The notes beneath the pieces are model-generated. The model was given only the letters and a program-made list of their open reading frames with translations, was not told the DNA's origin and made no database searches. From Pseudomonadota bacterium (GTDB taxonomy: Bacteria; SAR324; XYD2-FULL-50-16; JAHJRI01): a stretch of DNA of 64,000 nt. The stretch spans positions 10,529 to 74,528 of the forward strand of contig JAKSDL010000845.1 of NCBI GenBank assembly GCA_022360105.1, given 5' to 3'. Of this stretch, positions 19,101-26,616 are shown piece by piece. The translations under genes and the position numbers were made by a program. The first letter of the stretch is position 1; each line of letters opens with the position of its first letter.

Positions 19101-20161
19101 GCTTTGTGAATATACGCTGAGTCTTCGCCCCTTGATAGTTTTAATTTGTTAAATCTGGCTACATGGTATTCATCAGGTGCTATACCTCTCAGAAAAACCA
19201 TCTGCTGAGTATCCAGATTTACTTCTATTTTGGTAATCTGCGATGGTTTGAGATCTGCCGGTTTTTTTCCAATCTTGAATGTAAAAAAATCCACGTCTTT
19301 GAATAATATGGACTTGAGACCTATATCATGGGTTATAAACTGTGCTGAAGAAATGTACTCTCCCTTATAGGAGAGACCTAACAACAATTTCGATTGGGAA
19401 GACGAAACCTTAAATCCCTGAATATCGCTGGGCTTGAAGAACAGTTTATTTTTTGAAGCAATAACTTCACCGCTTGGGGTTCTGTATTTATTGAAGTAGT
19501 TAATAACCGATTTTAATTTTCCGATGGAGCTTTCTATAAGTTGAGGTCTACCGCCTTTGGTGATATTTAAGTTAATGTCTGTAAAAAACGGTCGATCAAG
19601 AATAACAGGTTCGCGAATTGCCTTATCAACGGATTTTAATTCACTGGATCTGGTTATCGTTTTCCAGGCTTTTGGTGATTTATCATCGAAGACTTCAATA
19701 GATCGTTTGACACCATCTACCACACCAATGTTTAAAAATTCCGATAAATACTCAATAAGCTCATCGTACGAAAAGTGGGTGACTACCTGGGGTTTGAATT
19801 TGTAATCCGACCTAATCTCAAAAAGGATGTCTAAATAGTTAAATATATTTTTTGTTTGTATATTGCCTAACAGGTAACCAAATACATCACCCGGACTGCT
19901 ATTGATCAACTTATCCAGATCATCGTTGAACTCTTTTTGAATTTTTTGATTCAAAGGCATGTTCTTGGTTGTCACCAGGGAATCCAAACCGCGTGGAACA
20001 TATTGATCAGAAGCACTTGCATTAAAACAGATTAAGTCCATTTTGCTGGTCATCTCCGCCAGGTTCATGGGCTTCTTCTTCAGTTCGGTGCGTGCAGATC
20101 GCAACAATTCTGATAAAGCAGCATCATCTAATACAGTAGATTGATCAAAAAAATGCTTCAT
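16175..20161 (-). CDS. Giant orphan protein with long coiled coil (1328 aa)
   Basis: No family recognised. There is no signal peptide or transmembrane segment, so it is probably cytoplasmic. The N-terminal ~600 residues look globular and mixed alpha/beta. Residues about 640-1110 are rich in Lys, Glu and Leu with heptad-like spacing and are predicted coiled coil. The C-terminal ~200 residues are again globular, with several cysteines (CVDTTKG, CSVANVK, CLPPS, CEYKELICRNN). No Walker or protease motif was found. It starts 57 bp after the AI-2E family permease on the same strand, so the two may be cotranscribed. Codon use looks like that of its neighbours. Confidence 0.7.
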   Translation of the reverse strand: MKHFFDQSTVLDDAALSELLRSARTELKKKPMNLAEMTSKMDLICFNASASDQYVPRGLDSLVTTKNMPLNQKIQKEFNDDLDKLINSSPGDVFGYLLGNIQTKNIFNYLDILFEIRSDYKFKPQVVTHFSYDELIEYLSEFLNIGVVDGVKRSIEVFDDKSPKAWKTITRSSELKSVDKAIREPVILDRPFFTDINLNITKGGRPQLIESSIGKLKSVINYFNKYRTPSGEVIASKNKLFFKPSDIQGFKVSSSQSKLLLGLSYKGEYISSAQFITHDIGLKSILFKDVDFFTFKIGKKPADLKPSQITKIEVNLDTQQMVFLRGIAPDEYHVARFNKLKLSRGEDSAYIHKAVSFNRGAANFDQIQTFFASRYTEFEKAKQILNARGELGLLSARNVCAGDLTAHITLSTMNLLGLVPFESKCLGYSPKDIKNPEISSTLFDVEIKALQDLFKNILDVSQSPDFTEHNFSRLSKNMRAFITLHDFTTIDSKIWDRLLDELEKLTDYMDNFFKISLYKDLKEDLECETVPDFESMEDGMEIASEENQSRLDEKTRQFISENYSFFKKRDLVQKATLKIEKLIFYGQNVKPFTDNPKFEPALIVYSNNKSQAENYRYASYPALSLTSVIDPGVLKNKDDNDELEFVKFMRDFTQKTFQKARELNKTFHHQYKHTLAELGFLVDEKLRQLQEELDFLERPENKEKAYQELYEKIKKMYLEHLKSKEKNIAKLKAEEEQVRKKLQVYKQSLEKLMGTTIDDANLDEFLASVPDKLEKRKAEIIAQHKEKFNEAAPVFKSYVNLHNSALGYFNKVLSYSSLFQKALWMHRHQKMIEDQKEKAKKFYHADPETIQKQINELEAAAADPEKEKTIKKEVDQLIKGLQDALTDLDKIPANDLFKDPKTPDDKLVEYLEFYRDESFRLTRLVGMLQTAYQKMNKIQNQLFKKQEELVLEQLKSAKTEFSLKIFNILRRDSEATDEIEALEEQTENIPTEIKNHLGDLRAVLIKALTAFKENITPDKLAGIANYKEFLLESKKREKINDITKELVNFSQGIKAIKKERGGEIEDLEYLKTQEAGLEKIAMSKALPSTRILLKTQYIPLVEKEKAMMERVNKFLAEIISNEKQIIDGLTDTFFRKRYGFSQFVKGSFCVDTTKGTKDHTEKNIYAAYLHLSERHKKSCSVANVKADELGMAKIEIQGDEGLKNRISQTWHKHVSDKFICLPPSLTIEEVLDLCEYKELICRNNPKPQRSQNSLILVYISKIDFEKVKATPDLLEKYNQAILSNIFLNIDDTKIYNNRDSIYEGFVKATFGASHDSLAKQISELLLQE

Positions 20162-20218
20162 AACAGCCTGGTCTGGTTATGGTTAACAACATTTACAAGT
20201 ACATCCTGTTGAAAAAAA

Positions 20219-21289
20219 TCATGCACTAATATCTGGATTATCCGTATAGCGTTTGTGATAAAGATCTACAAACGTGAGAAAAATGGAGATAATCAGTGGA
20301 CCATAAAAAATCCCGGGAATTCCGAATACTGCAAGCCCACCAACGATGCTCAGGAAAATCAATGTAGGGCTGATCTCAGCTCTATTTCCGACAAATTTGG
20401 ATTTAAACCAATTTTCAACAAACAGGGAAATACCCGTGCAATAGAGAAACAGTATCAACGCTGTGATCGCCTTGCCTGTGATCAACAGGTATAAACACAC
20501 CGGAATATAGACAATCGAGATTCCGACCAAAGGAATAAATGCCAGCACAATCATCAGAGTGGTCCACAATGTGAGTGATTCGATCCCCGCTATCCAGAAG
20601 CCGATGCCAGCGAGCAATCCTTGGATTAATGCCCCGATCCCATTTCCAATTAAGGTTACGAAATTTATCTGGTTGAATCGTTCGATAACCAACTCTTCCT
20701 CATCATCCGGCAGAGGGGAAAGTGCGAAAATGAACTTTTTAATTCGTTCTCCATCAACCAAAAGAGTATAAATCACAATGATCATAATGATGAAATGCAA
20801 GAAAAAAGAAAAGATATTGGTGATCCAGGAATTCAAAAGGTTGAATGCCGTTGAGCTGGCTTCCTTGGAGGCGTCCAGTACAATGCCCTTAAAGTTGGAA
20901 ATATTGAAATCCAGGTTGATTGTTTCAAATAGTTCTTTCATGATTTCAGGGAAATATTTAAAGCCAAAGAGCATTTTTTCCAAGTCATCATCTGTTAACT
21001 GTGCTTTGATTGATTGATACAGATTACCGGCTTCATCCGTGAGCTGAACAATGATAAATATTGAAGGCAGAAATATTGCAAGAATGATGATCAGGCAGAT
21101 AATGCCGGCAGACCATTTGGGTCTTTTGATTTTATTGTTAAGCGCTTTGTTCAATGGGTTAAAGCTGCCTGCCAGAATTCCGGCAAAGATAATCGATGAC
21201 AAAAACGGCCATAGCATCAAACCGATTAAATAGAAAAGGACGATATAACCTACGAAAAAGACAATGATGGAGTGTTTGGAATCTTTCAT
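20219..21289 (-). CDS. AI-2E/PerM family transporter
   Basis: Multi-pass inner-membrane protein of the AI-2 exporter/PerM superfamily. There are paired helices at the N-terminus, a periplasmic/amphipathic region (about 85-150), and then the family core GNGIGALIQGLLAGIGFWIAG, IPLVGISIVYIP and GLAVFGIPGIFYGPLIIS with the typical PhaseG-P pattern. The substrate of most members is unknown; some export AI-2 and others act as sodium/proton antiporters. Length (356 aa) is normal. The giant orphan gene follows closely. Confidence 0.88.
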   Translation of the reverse strand: MKDSKHSIIVFFVGYIVLFYLIGLMLWPFLSSIIFAGILAGSFNPLNKALNNKIKRPKWSAGIICLIIILAIFLPSIFIIVQLTDEAGNLYQSIKAQLTDDDLEKMLFGFKYFPEIMKELFETINLDFNISNFKGIVLDASKEASSTAFNLLNSWITNIFSFFLHFIIMIIVIYTLLVDGERIKKFIFALSPLPDDEEELVIERFNQINFVTLIGNGIGALIQGLLAGIGFWIAGIESLTLWTTLMIVLAFIPLVGISIVYIPVCLYLLITGKAITALILFLYCTGISLFVENWFKSKFVGNRAEISPTLIFLSIVGGLAVFGIPGIFYGPLIISIFLTFVDLYHKRYTDNPDISA

Positions 21290-21694
21290 CGATTCTTTCC
21301 GGGATGAATGGTTGTCATTCTTTGAGTTTGAAAGATCTACCGAGACAGAGTGGATCAGAGGTTATGGCTAAACTGTCTGTATAAATACAGTATTTTACCT
21401 TTTGGAAAAAAATTCTCCCATATGTCATTGAAATATACAATAGTATATCAGGAAGAGCAAAATGATCCAATTGATTCTCAAGCAGGAACAATGATTGTTC
21501 AATCTTGAAAATCAACACCGAAAAGCCGGGTGATCCATCAGTCCGGGGAGATACTGGCTGAATTCATTAATGGTATGCTTATGGTGCCAAAGCCAATGAA
21601 CAATATGTTTGACTAACATCCGAACGGCTATTACTATTTGCCTAAGGTCAATTTATACCAATGTTCCTATCTACATTAAAAGCGGGTCAATACT
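21290..21694. other. Divergent intergenic region upstream of the FecR-like trio
   Basis: About 405 bp, AT-rich. CTGTAT-AA-ATACAG (21377-21390) is a 6-bp inverted repeat. A 67-codon reverse frame inside has no support. The promoter of the three-gene trio should lie here, but I cannot place it. Confidence 0.3.
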
Positions 21695-22543
21695 ATGAAA
21701 ACACAGAAAAAACTGGTGATTTTGGTAGCCCTGTCAATGTTATTCTCTCCCGTCGTTATGGGAGCTGTTAAATACGGAAGGGCCACCATTCAAAAGGGAA
21801 ATGTGGTTATCGTTCGTGAAGGAAGAATGTATCTCTATACGAAAACCAACAATCCGGTCACCTTGTACGAAAATGATACCATTCGTACATTGAAAAATAC
21901 CTCACTGACTCTTTACAATCCCGATCAACATAAAGTCATGCTTGGCTCCAACGCCATTATGCAGGTAAGAAAATGGAAGAAAAAGAGACAACAAGGATTT
22001 CTCCGCATGTTGTTTGGGAAATTTCGAGCCAGGACAGCTTCCGTGAGAAAGAAAAGTTCTCTCTATCTCAATACAACAACAGCAACGATCGGTATTAAAG
22101 GATCATTAGGGGAAGGCGCAACCAATTCCGATTTTGCCATGCTGAAAAATAAGGCCGGTCAGATGTTTATGACAAACAATGCAGGGCGGACCCTCGACAT
22201 TCCTGTCGGGCAATTCGGCTACAATATCGACGATTTGGATCAGGATTTTAGTCTGGAAGAGGATGAAGATTATGAACCCGGACGATCCGAAGACGATATG
22301 GAAACCACCGATACGGATCAGTTGGATACTGATGATACCAAGGAAGTGGATGTGCCACCTGTCATTGAGGATGCCATTGAAGACAACATCGTTGAAATAG
22401 CTGATGCCGGTGATGTTCCCGATGAAGAGGATGATTCAAACTTTAGTGATCTTCCGGATCCCACGGATGTTCTGGATGAAGTCCAGGAAGATGCGGCAAA
22501 TGCCGGTGAAACAATTAATGCAACCATCACAATCGAAGATTAG
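21695..22543 (+). CDS. Secreted FecR-domain-like protein with acidic tail
   Basis: A signal peptide (to about residue 24) is followed by a FecR-like beta-rich domain (about 25-165): a start like YGRATIQKGNVVIVREG, then LYENDTIRTLKNTSLTLYN and a TATIGIKGS segment. This matches periplasmic FecR-type domains that lack the usual regulator helix. Residues 185-282 are extremely acidic (Asp/Glu runs), perhaps binding calcium or a basic partner. A beta-barrel gene follows after 37 bp and then a lipoprotein, so the three form one unit. Function is unknown; no FecI sigma factor is nearby. Confidence 0.65.
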   Translation: MKTQKKLVILVALSMLFSPVVMGAVKYGRATIQKGNVVIVREGRMYLYTKTNNPVTLYENDTIRTLKNTSLTLYNPDQHKVMLGSNAIMQVRKWKKKRQQGFLRMLFGKFRARTASVRKKSSLYLNTTTATIGIKGSLGEGATNSDFAMLKNKAGQMFMTNNAGRTLDIPVGQFGYNIDDLDQDFSLEEDEDYEPGRSEDDMETTDTDQLDTDDTKEVDVPPVIEDAIEDNIVEIADAGDVPDEEDDSNFSDLPDPTDVLDEVQEDAANAGETINATITIED

Positions 22544-22580
22544 TTGAATTGGATAACCCTCAAACCAAAAGGAGACTGTT

Positions 22581-23843
22581 TTGAAATTTTTTCTAGCTGC
22601 CTTGATAGGACTGGCTCTTCTGGGAGGTATCATATCTACTCCACTGCTCGCCCAGGAGGAGGAAAACAAAGAAGCTCCCGAAATTCTGACAACAGATTTA
22701 ACCCGACGTCAGAAAGTGGATGCTTCACAATTAAATGTTAGTTTTGTGATTTTCGATGATGATGTGATTGCAGAAGTGATCATTGACGGAGAAAAACAGA
22801 AATTTATTAAGGCAAATACCCTGACAATCAATAAGCGTTTTATTTTTAGAAGGGGAATCAACGAGATCTTGGTTACAGCTATTGATGAAAAGGGTAATCA
22901 ACGTACCAACAAATACCAGGTAGCATTTGGTGTAGATCTGGAAGAACTTGAGGAGCCATCGGACAGCACAGGGTTTGCCTGGAAGATCCTTGGAAACGTT
23001 CGCTATAATCATGACACTAACCCCAATAATGACCTGGGATTACCGGTCGATATAGAAGATGTATCGGTGGAAGGGCAAATTGCGGACGATGAACAAGCAG
23101 ATACCCAAACGGCAGCCAGTCTGATGGCTATAGCGACCTGGGGACGATTAGCAGGGTTCGCGGGGTACTTGCAGAGCAATTACACCAAAGAGATTTATGA
23201 ACCGTTGAATTCCCAGATTATCCTGGCTGGTCTTTCCTATGCTCCGAAAGCCAGTGAAAAAGGTTTGACGGGTCGCTATATGTTCCTGGATATAAACCGC
23301 GATGATGAAAATTATGCCCAATTCCATATTCTGACAGCCGGACTGCAAATCGGTCGGTTCGATAATGAAGATGGCACCACCAAGCACTGGCTGGGTGTGC
23401 TTTACAATCACAAGGAATTCGCTGATTCCAACCTAGATGCTGGTAATACCAGCCTGTTCAAATGGGAATACTCCAATCTGGATGCGGAAAAGCTTGATTT
23501 TTTCAAAAGCGTAATTGCTTATGGCACCGGGAACGATGGTTCAGAACGGACGGAATACACTACGGCAACTATGGATTTCGACTGGTCAAATAAATGGGAA
23601 TCCGGCTTTTTGCAAGGAACCGGATTTGGGATTCATGCCAAGGAATACCCAAATCAACAACCCCTTTCATCAGATTTAGGCGATAGTAGGATAGATATTC
23701 CCATTCGGTTTTCATTTCACTTGGGGTGGGCGTTTACTCCAATCTGGTCTTTAAAACTGAATTATGAATACAAAGTGAATGTGTCCACCAAAAATCCTTC
23801 TTACAGAACTGTCACAGGCGTTCAGCTTGCCGGTGGTTTCTAA
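22581..23843 (+). CDS. Outer-membrane beta-barrel with N-terminal Ig-like domain
   Basis: The start is TTG at 22581 with AGGAG 6 bases upstream. A signal peptide (to about residue 24) is followed by an Ig-like domain (about 45-118, with IINGxxx-type strands and FRRGINEILVTAIDEKGN). After a linker, residues 130-420 show alternating amphipathic strands ending in Gly-Gly-Phe, the terminal aromatic typical of Bam-inserted barrels. No specific family recognised. It sits between a FecR-like protein and a lipoprotein, suggesting a joint envelope complex. Confidence 0.65.
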   Translation: MKFFLAALIGLALLGGIISTPLLAQEEENKEAPEILTTDLTRRQKVDASQLNVSFVIFDDDVIAEVIIDGEKQKFIKANTLTINKRFIFRRGINEILVTAIDEKGNQRTNKYQVAFGVDLEELEEPSDSTGFAWKILGNVRYNHDTNPNNDLGLPVDIEDVSVEGQIADDEQADTQTAASLMAIATWGRLAGFAGYLQSNYTKEIYEPLNSQIILAGLSYAPKASEKGLTGRYMFLDINRDDENYAQFHILTAGLQIGRFDNEDGTTKHWLGVLYNHKEFADSNLDAGNTSLFKWEYSNLDAEKLDFFKSVIAYGTGNDGSERTEYTTATMDFDWSNKWESGFLQGTGFGIHAKEYPNQQPLSSDLGDSRIDIPIRFSFHLGWAFTPIWSLKLNYEYKVNVSTKNPSYRTVTGVQLAGGF

Positions 23844-23868
23844 CAGGATACAAGAAGAGGTAACGAAA

Positions 23869-24819
23869 ATGAAAAAACTAATACTTCAAAGCACCATTGC
23901 AATAGCATTGGTAGGAATGCTGATCGGATTACTCAGTTGTAAGGACATGAATACCAATGAGGATTCTTCTAAAATTTCTGTTGATATTAGCGGATTGCTG
24001 GCTCAATTACCTGCGAATAATTCGAGTTCTTCGGCATCGTCACAATCTGTCTCTCAGTCCTCGCAGGTTTCCGGTCAAGTGGCTTCACCACCGGAAAACG
24101 ATGCACAGTCTGCAGTCAGTACCTTAATAGTGGTTCCTCTTACTTATTCTAAGAATGGAGAGCCTTATTCAAATAGCGATTTTGATGAATCCAAAGAATC
24201 AAATCTGGAAGATGATGCAATAAACTCAGCCGGTTTTCTGCAGTTCATTCAATTACCAACTTCAAGCAGTACTGTTGAAATTGAAGTGCCAACGACCTCA
24301 GAAGGCTGGCAATTACTAGCCGCGGCCACAAAGGATAAGCTGGAATCAGCTGATGAATTTGAAGATGCTGTGATTTATTATATTGGTTTTACGGAGCAAG
24401 CATTTACAAGCGCGGATGATTTTAATGATGCCAATGTGACTTTGGAATTGAAAAGGCATTGTGATCAAGATGCGACAAATAGGCCAAAAGGCTGTGCGAC
24501 ATTTGATGGGAGCAGGAGCGCTATTGTTACTGATGCAGTTGAAATACATAGAGTGGAAATAGACGGATCTGCAGATACATCTGTTTCTTATCCTTTGGTA
24601 GTAAGAAGCAGTCCTGGTGCAGGTGACGTGAGTGCAGATTCAGCAAAATTATCTCTTGATGGGATTCTTGGAATTGGTGGTGCTTCAAGTATTACAGTGT
24701 ACGCCACTCATCAATTGAGCGACGGAAAAAGCACAACTTGTAAGGACACCACTAACGATCAAGCCTTCAATATTTTTTCAGATAATTGTGGCATGCAAAC
24801 ATACACAAGAGACTATTAA
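23869..24819 (+). CDS. Lipoprotein of unknown function, third gene of the FecR-like trio
   Basis: The ATG at 23869 has GAGG 8 bases upstream. The signal sequence ends LIGLLSC, making Cys24 the lipidation site. A Ser-rich linker (about 43-75) tethers a domain of about 230 residues rich in Ser, Asp and Thr. It has paired cysteines (KRHCDQ, KGCATF; TTCKDT, DNCGMQ) that could form two disulphides. No family recognised. It is 25 bp after the barrel gene. The next gene is convergent, so this ends the unit. Confidence 0.65.
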   Translation: MKKLILQSTIAIALVGMLIGLLSCKDMNTNEDSSKISVDISGLLAQLPANNSSSSASSQSVSQSSQVSGQVASPPENDAQSAVSTLIVVPLTYSKNGEPYSNSDFDESKESNLEDDAINSAGFLQFIQLPTSSSTVEIEVPTTSEGWQLLAAATKDKLESADEFEDAVIYYIGFTEQAFTSADDFNDANVTLELKRHCDQDATNRPKGCATFDGSRSAIVTDAVEIHRVEIDGSADTSVSYPLVVRSSPGAGDVSADSAKLSLDGILGIGGASSITVYATHQLSDGKSTTCKDTTNDQAFNIFSDNCGMQTYTRDY

Positions 24820-24873
24820 TGCAGGCACGAGAAAAAGTATTAAGGCATCAATCAATTTTAACTAATACCAAAA

Positions 24874-25743
24874 CTACTTCCCATAACCATCCACCCTAAC
24901 CTCAGCCAGGGGTCGGCCGTTTTCGTAGTAGATGACGCCTTTATAATGACCTCTGGCGCTTGAGCTGTAATATCTCTCTTCCTTAATCATCTCACCGTTT
25001 TTGTCGTGGTAGACGGCTGTTTTGTGGTATCCCTGCAACTCGGCCTGGCTTTCGGTGAAATGACCAACCTGGGCCAGTTCATTGCCAAACTCATCAAACT
25101 TTCTGACGACTTTAATAACCCCGGTTTTTAGAAGATACTCTTTTGACATTACCAGGGTTTCTGATGATTTTTTGTTATTCAAATCATAGGCAATTTGTGT
25201 TCGAGCGATACCTGTTGCCGCAGATTTTTTTGAATTGTAAACAAATTCTTCCATAGTCCTGCGGCCGTCCCTGTGGAAATGAAATATCGATTTGATAAAG
25301 CCTGATTTTTCGGCCTCCCGGGGTGTGTAGTACATCTCTACGTTGTCTTTCAATCCATCCGAGTCAAGATGCACGACCGACTTAACCACACCGGTCTCTG
25401 AAATCACGGATTTGGTAAAGAATCGTTCGACTTTTGTTTTTCTTCCCTTTTTGTAGTTGTAAACGGTCCTGGCATATCCGGATTGTTCCGACTGTTGTGG
25501 GTGGTAGGTTTCTTCAACCTTGGTACGCAACCCTTGCCCATCGAATTGGGTGATTCTTTGCTTGTAGCCAAGTAAGGTGGCATTGCTTGGAGAAAGAGTG
25601 GTGATTTCCTTGATTACCCTGTCTCTTTTATCCAGTATTCTTTCTTTAATGTTAAGATGCCTTTCATGGTTTGAAGCAAGAAGAACCAAAGGAAAACAGG
25701 ATAAAAGGGAAACAATGATCGGAATGATCCGGCGCTTTTTCAT
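24874..25743 (-). CDS. Secreted repeat protein (six or seven ~35-residue repeats)
   Basis: The ATG at 25743 starts a signal peptide (MKKRRIIPIIVSLLSCFPLVLLAS). An in-frame upstream ATG at 25788 is less likely. A unit of about 35 residues recurs to the end with the pattern Y-x(3)-aE-x-SGf-x-K-x(2)-h-x-dxxGr-x(3)-E. Examples of its core are QSGYARTVYNY, KSGFIKSIFHF and LQGYHKTAVYH. The pattern resembles MORN or antitoxin-type YwqK beta repeats but is not identical to either. LLSC could be a lipobox, though the following Phe-Pro is unusual. Function unknown. Confidence 0.6.
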   Translation of the reverse strand: MKKRRIIPIIVSLLSCFPLVLLASNHERHLNIKERILDKRDRVIKEITTLSPSNATLLGYKQRITQFDGQGLRTKVEETYHPQQSEQSGYARTVYNYKKGRKTKVERFFTKSVISETGVVKSVVHLDSDGLKDNVEMYYTPREAEKSGFIKSIFHFHRDGRRTMEEFVYNSKKSAATGIARTQIAYDLNNKKSSETLVMSKEYLLKTGVIKVVRKFDEFGNELAQVGHFTESQAELQGYHKTAVYHDKNGEMIKEERYYSSSARGHYKGVIYYENGRPLAEVRVDGYGK

Positions 25744-25825
25744 AATCGGTCGATGAGAAATGATGCTTTCAAGATAGTGAAGAATCATGAATGCATACCG
25801 AATACGAACCCAGTTGTGAGTTGCG

Positions 25826-25853
25826 AATTGGTATACCAGGGATTATACCAATT
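25826..25853. repeat. Perfect 10-bp inverted repeat
   Basis: AATTGGTATA, an 8-base loop and TATACCAATT, followed on the + strand by TTCTTTT. It lies between two reverse-strand genes. It could end transcription entering from the left, or act as an operator for the repeat-protein gene, since TATAAT reads on the reverse strand inside it. Confidence 0.5.
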
Positions 25854-25879
25854 TTCTTTTGGGAATAACAGTAAAGATT

Positions 25880-26248
25880 TTAATCGCGTAGTCCCTGCCG
25901 CTTTTTTTCTATGGATGTCTTAAACCAGGAAAAGACAGTTTCAAAAGGGATTTTCATGGTACCTTCTTCATCCAGATAATCATCCAGCTTTTCCTTTGAG
26001 GTGAGGAAATCTCTTAGTTCCACCATCATATCATCCATTGTTCCCAATCCTTCTTCTGCCAGAATTCCAGGCATCCTATCGACGATTTCCTCCATTTTTT
26101 CTTCAAGCTTTCCGCTGGTTACTTCGCTCATTAAGAGATCAAATTTCTTCAGTTGTGTCATTGTATCCTTATCCAAAAAAGTAATTTCGAGATGTTTATC
26201 TGATAATAGTGACTGCTTTACCTGCTTAACACGAATGATTCGAATCAA
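25880..26248 (-). CDS. Small acidic helical protein, unknown
   Basis: 122 aa with no signal peptide. A short beta-like N-terminus (IRIIRVKQVKQSLLSDKHLEITFLD) is followed by mostly helical, acidic sequence rich in Met, Glu and Asp and a tail SIEKKRQGLRD. No known family. A forward frame in the same region has a composition typical of a shadow. It precedes the repeat protein on the same strand, separated by the inverted repeat at 25826. Confidence 0.5.
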   Translation of the reverse strand: MIRIIRVKQVKQSLLSDKHLEITFLDKDTMTQLKKFDLLMSEVTSGKLEEKMEEIVDRMPGILAEEGLGTMDDMMVELRDFLTSKEKLDDYLDEEGTMKIPFETVFSWFKTSIEKKRQGLRD

Positions 26249-26616
26249 ATAAACCGGGTAACTGTTTGTGTCTCAACAAGCAGAATATCTCCCGGACTAT
26301 CCACACCGACCTTTGAACGAGGTAATTAAGACAAGTTTTGTCATTGATTCTTTAATACGAAGTTGTTTATCAAAGTATGATACGATCATTGGCGTAATAG
26401 CTATATTTTACCGTGAGCGGATTCTGTTATCAACGAGTAGATCACAACAACAATAGCAGCAACCGACTGTTTCGGTGAAACCGTCTCCATCATGATACAA
26501 ATCCCATATTCTGGACTTTTTGATTGTAACAATCACCGAATAGAGATAAATAGTGAAGTTACAGGTTTATCCCAACCAATTCATCCCAGTTTTTATTTAA
26601 CTACCTAAATTGGATT
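26249..26616. other. Divergent intergenic region upstream of gatA
   Basis: About 370 bp. It should hold the promoter of the gatA-pheST operon, but I could not place it. I looked for gatC here, since it often precedes gatA, and found no frame resembling it. No Phe-rich leader peptide was recognised either. Confidence 0.35.

Noticed and set aside
21377..21390. CTGT-N6-ACAG palindrome as an SOS box
   Set aside because: The spacing is 6 rather than the 8 of the E. coli-type LexA site, and no SOS gene is adjacent.
26001..26252. 83-codon forward frame opposite the 122-aa acidic protein
   Set aside because: Ser/Ile/Val-rich shadow of the reverse gene's Glu/Asp codons.
26268..26456. 62-codon forward frame upstream of gatA, tested as gatC
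   Set aside because: It does not resemble GatC in length or sequence and has no ribosome site.
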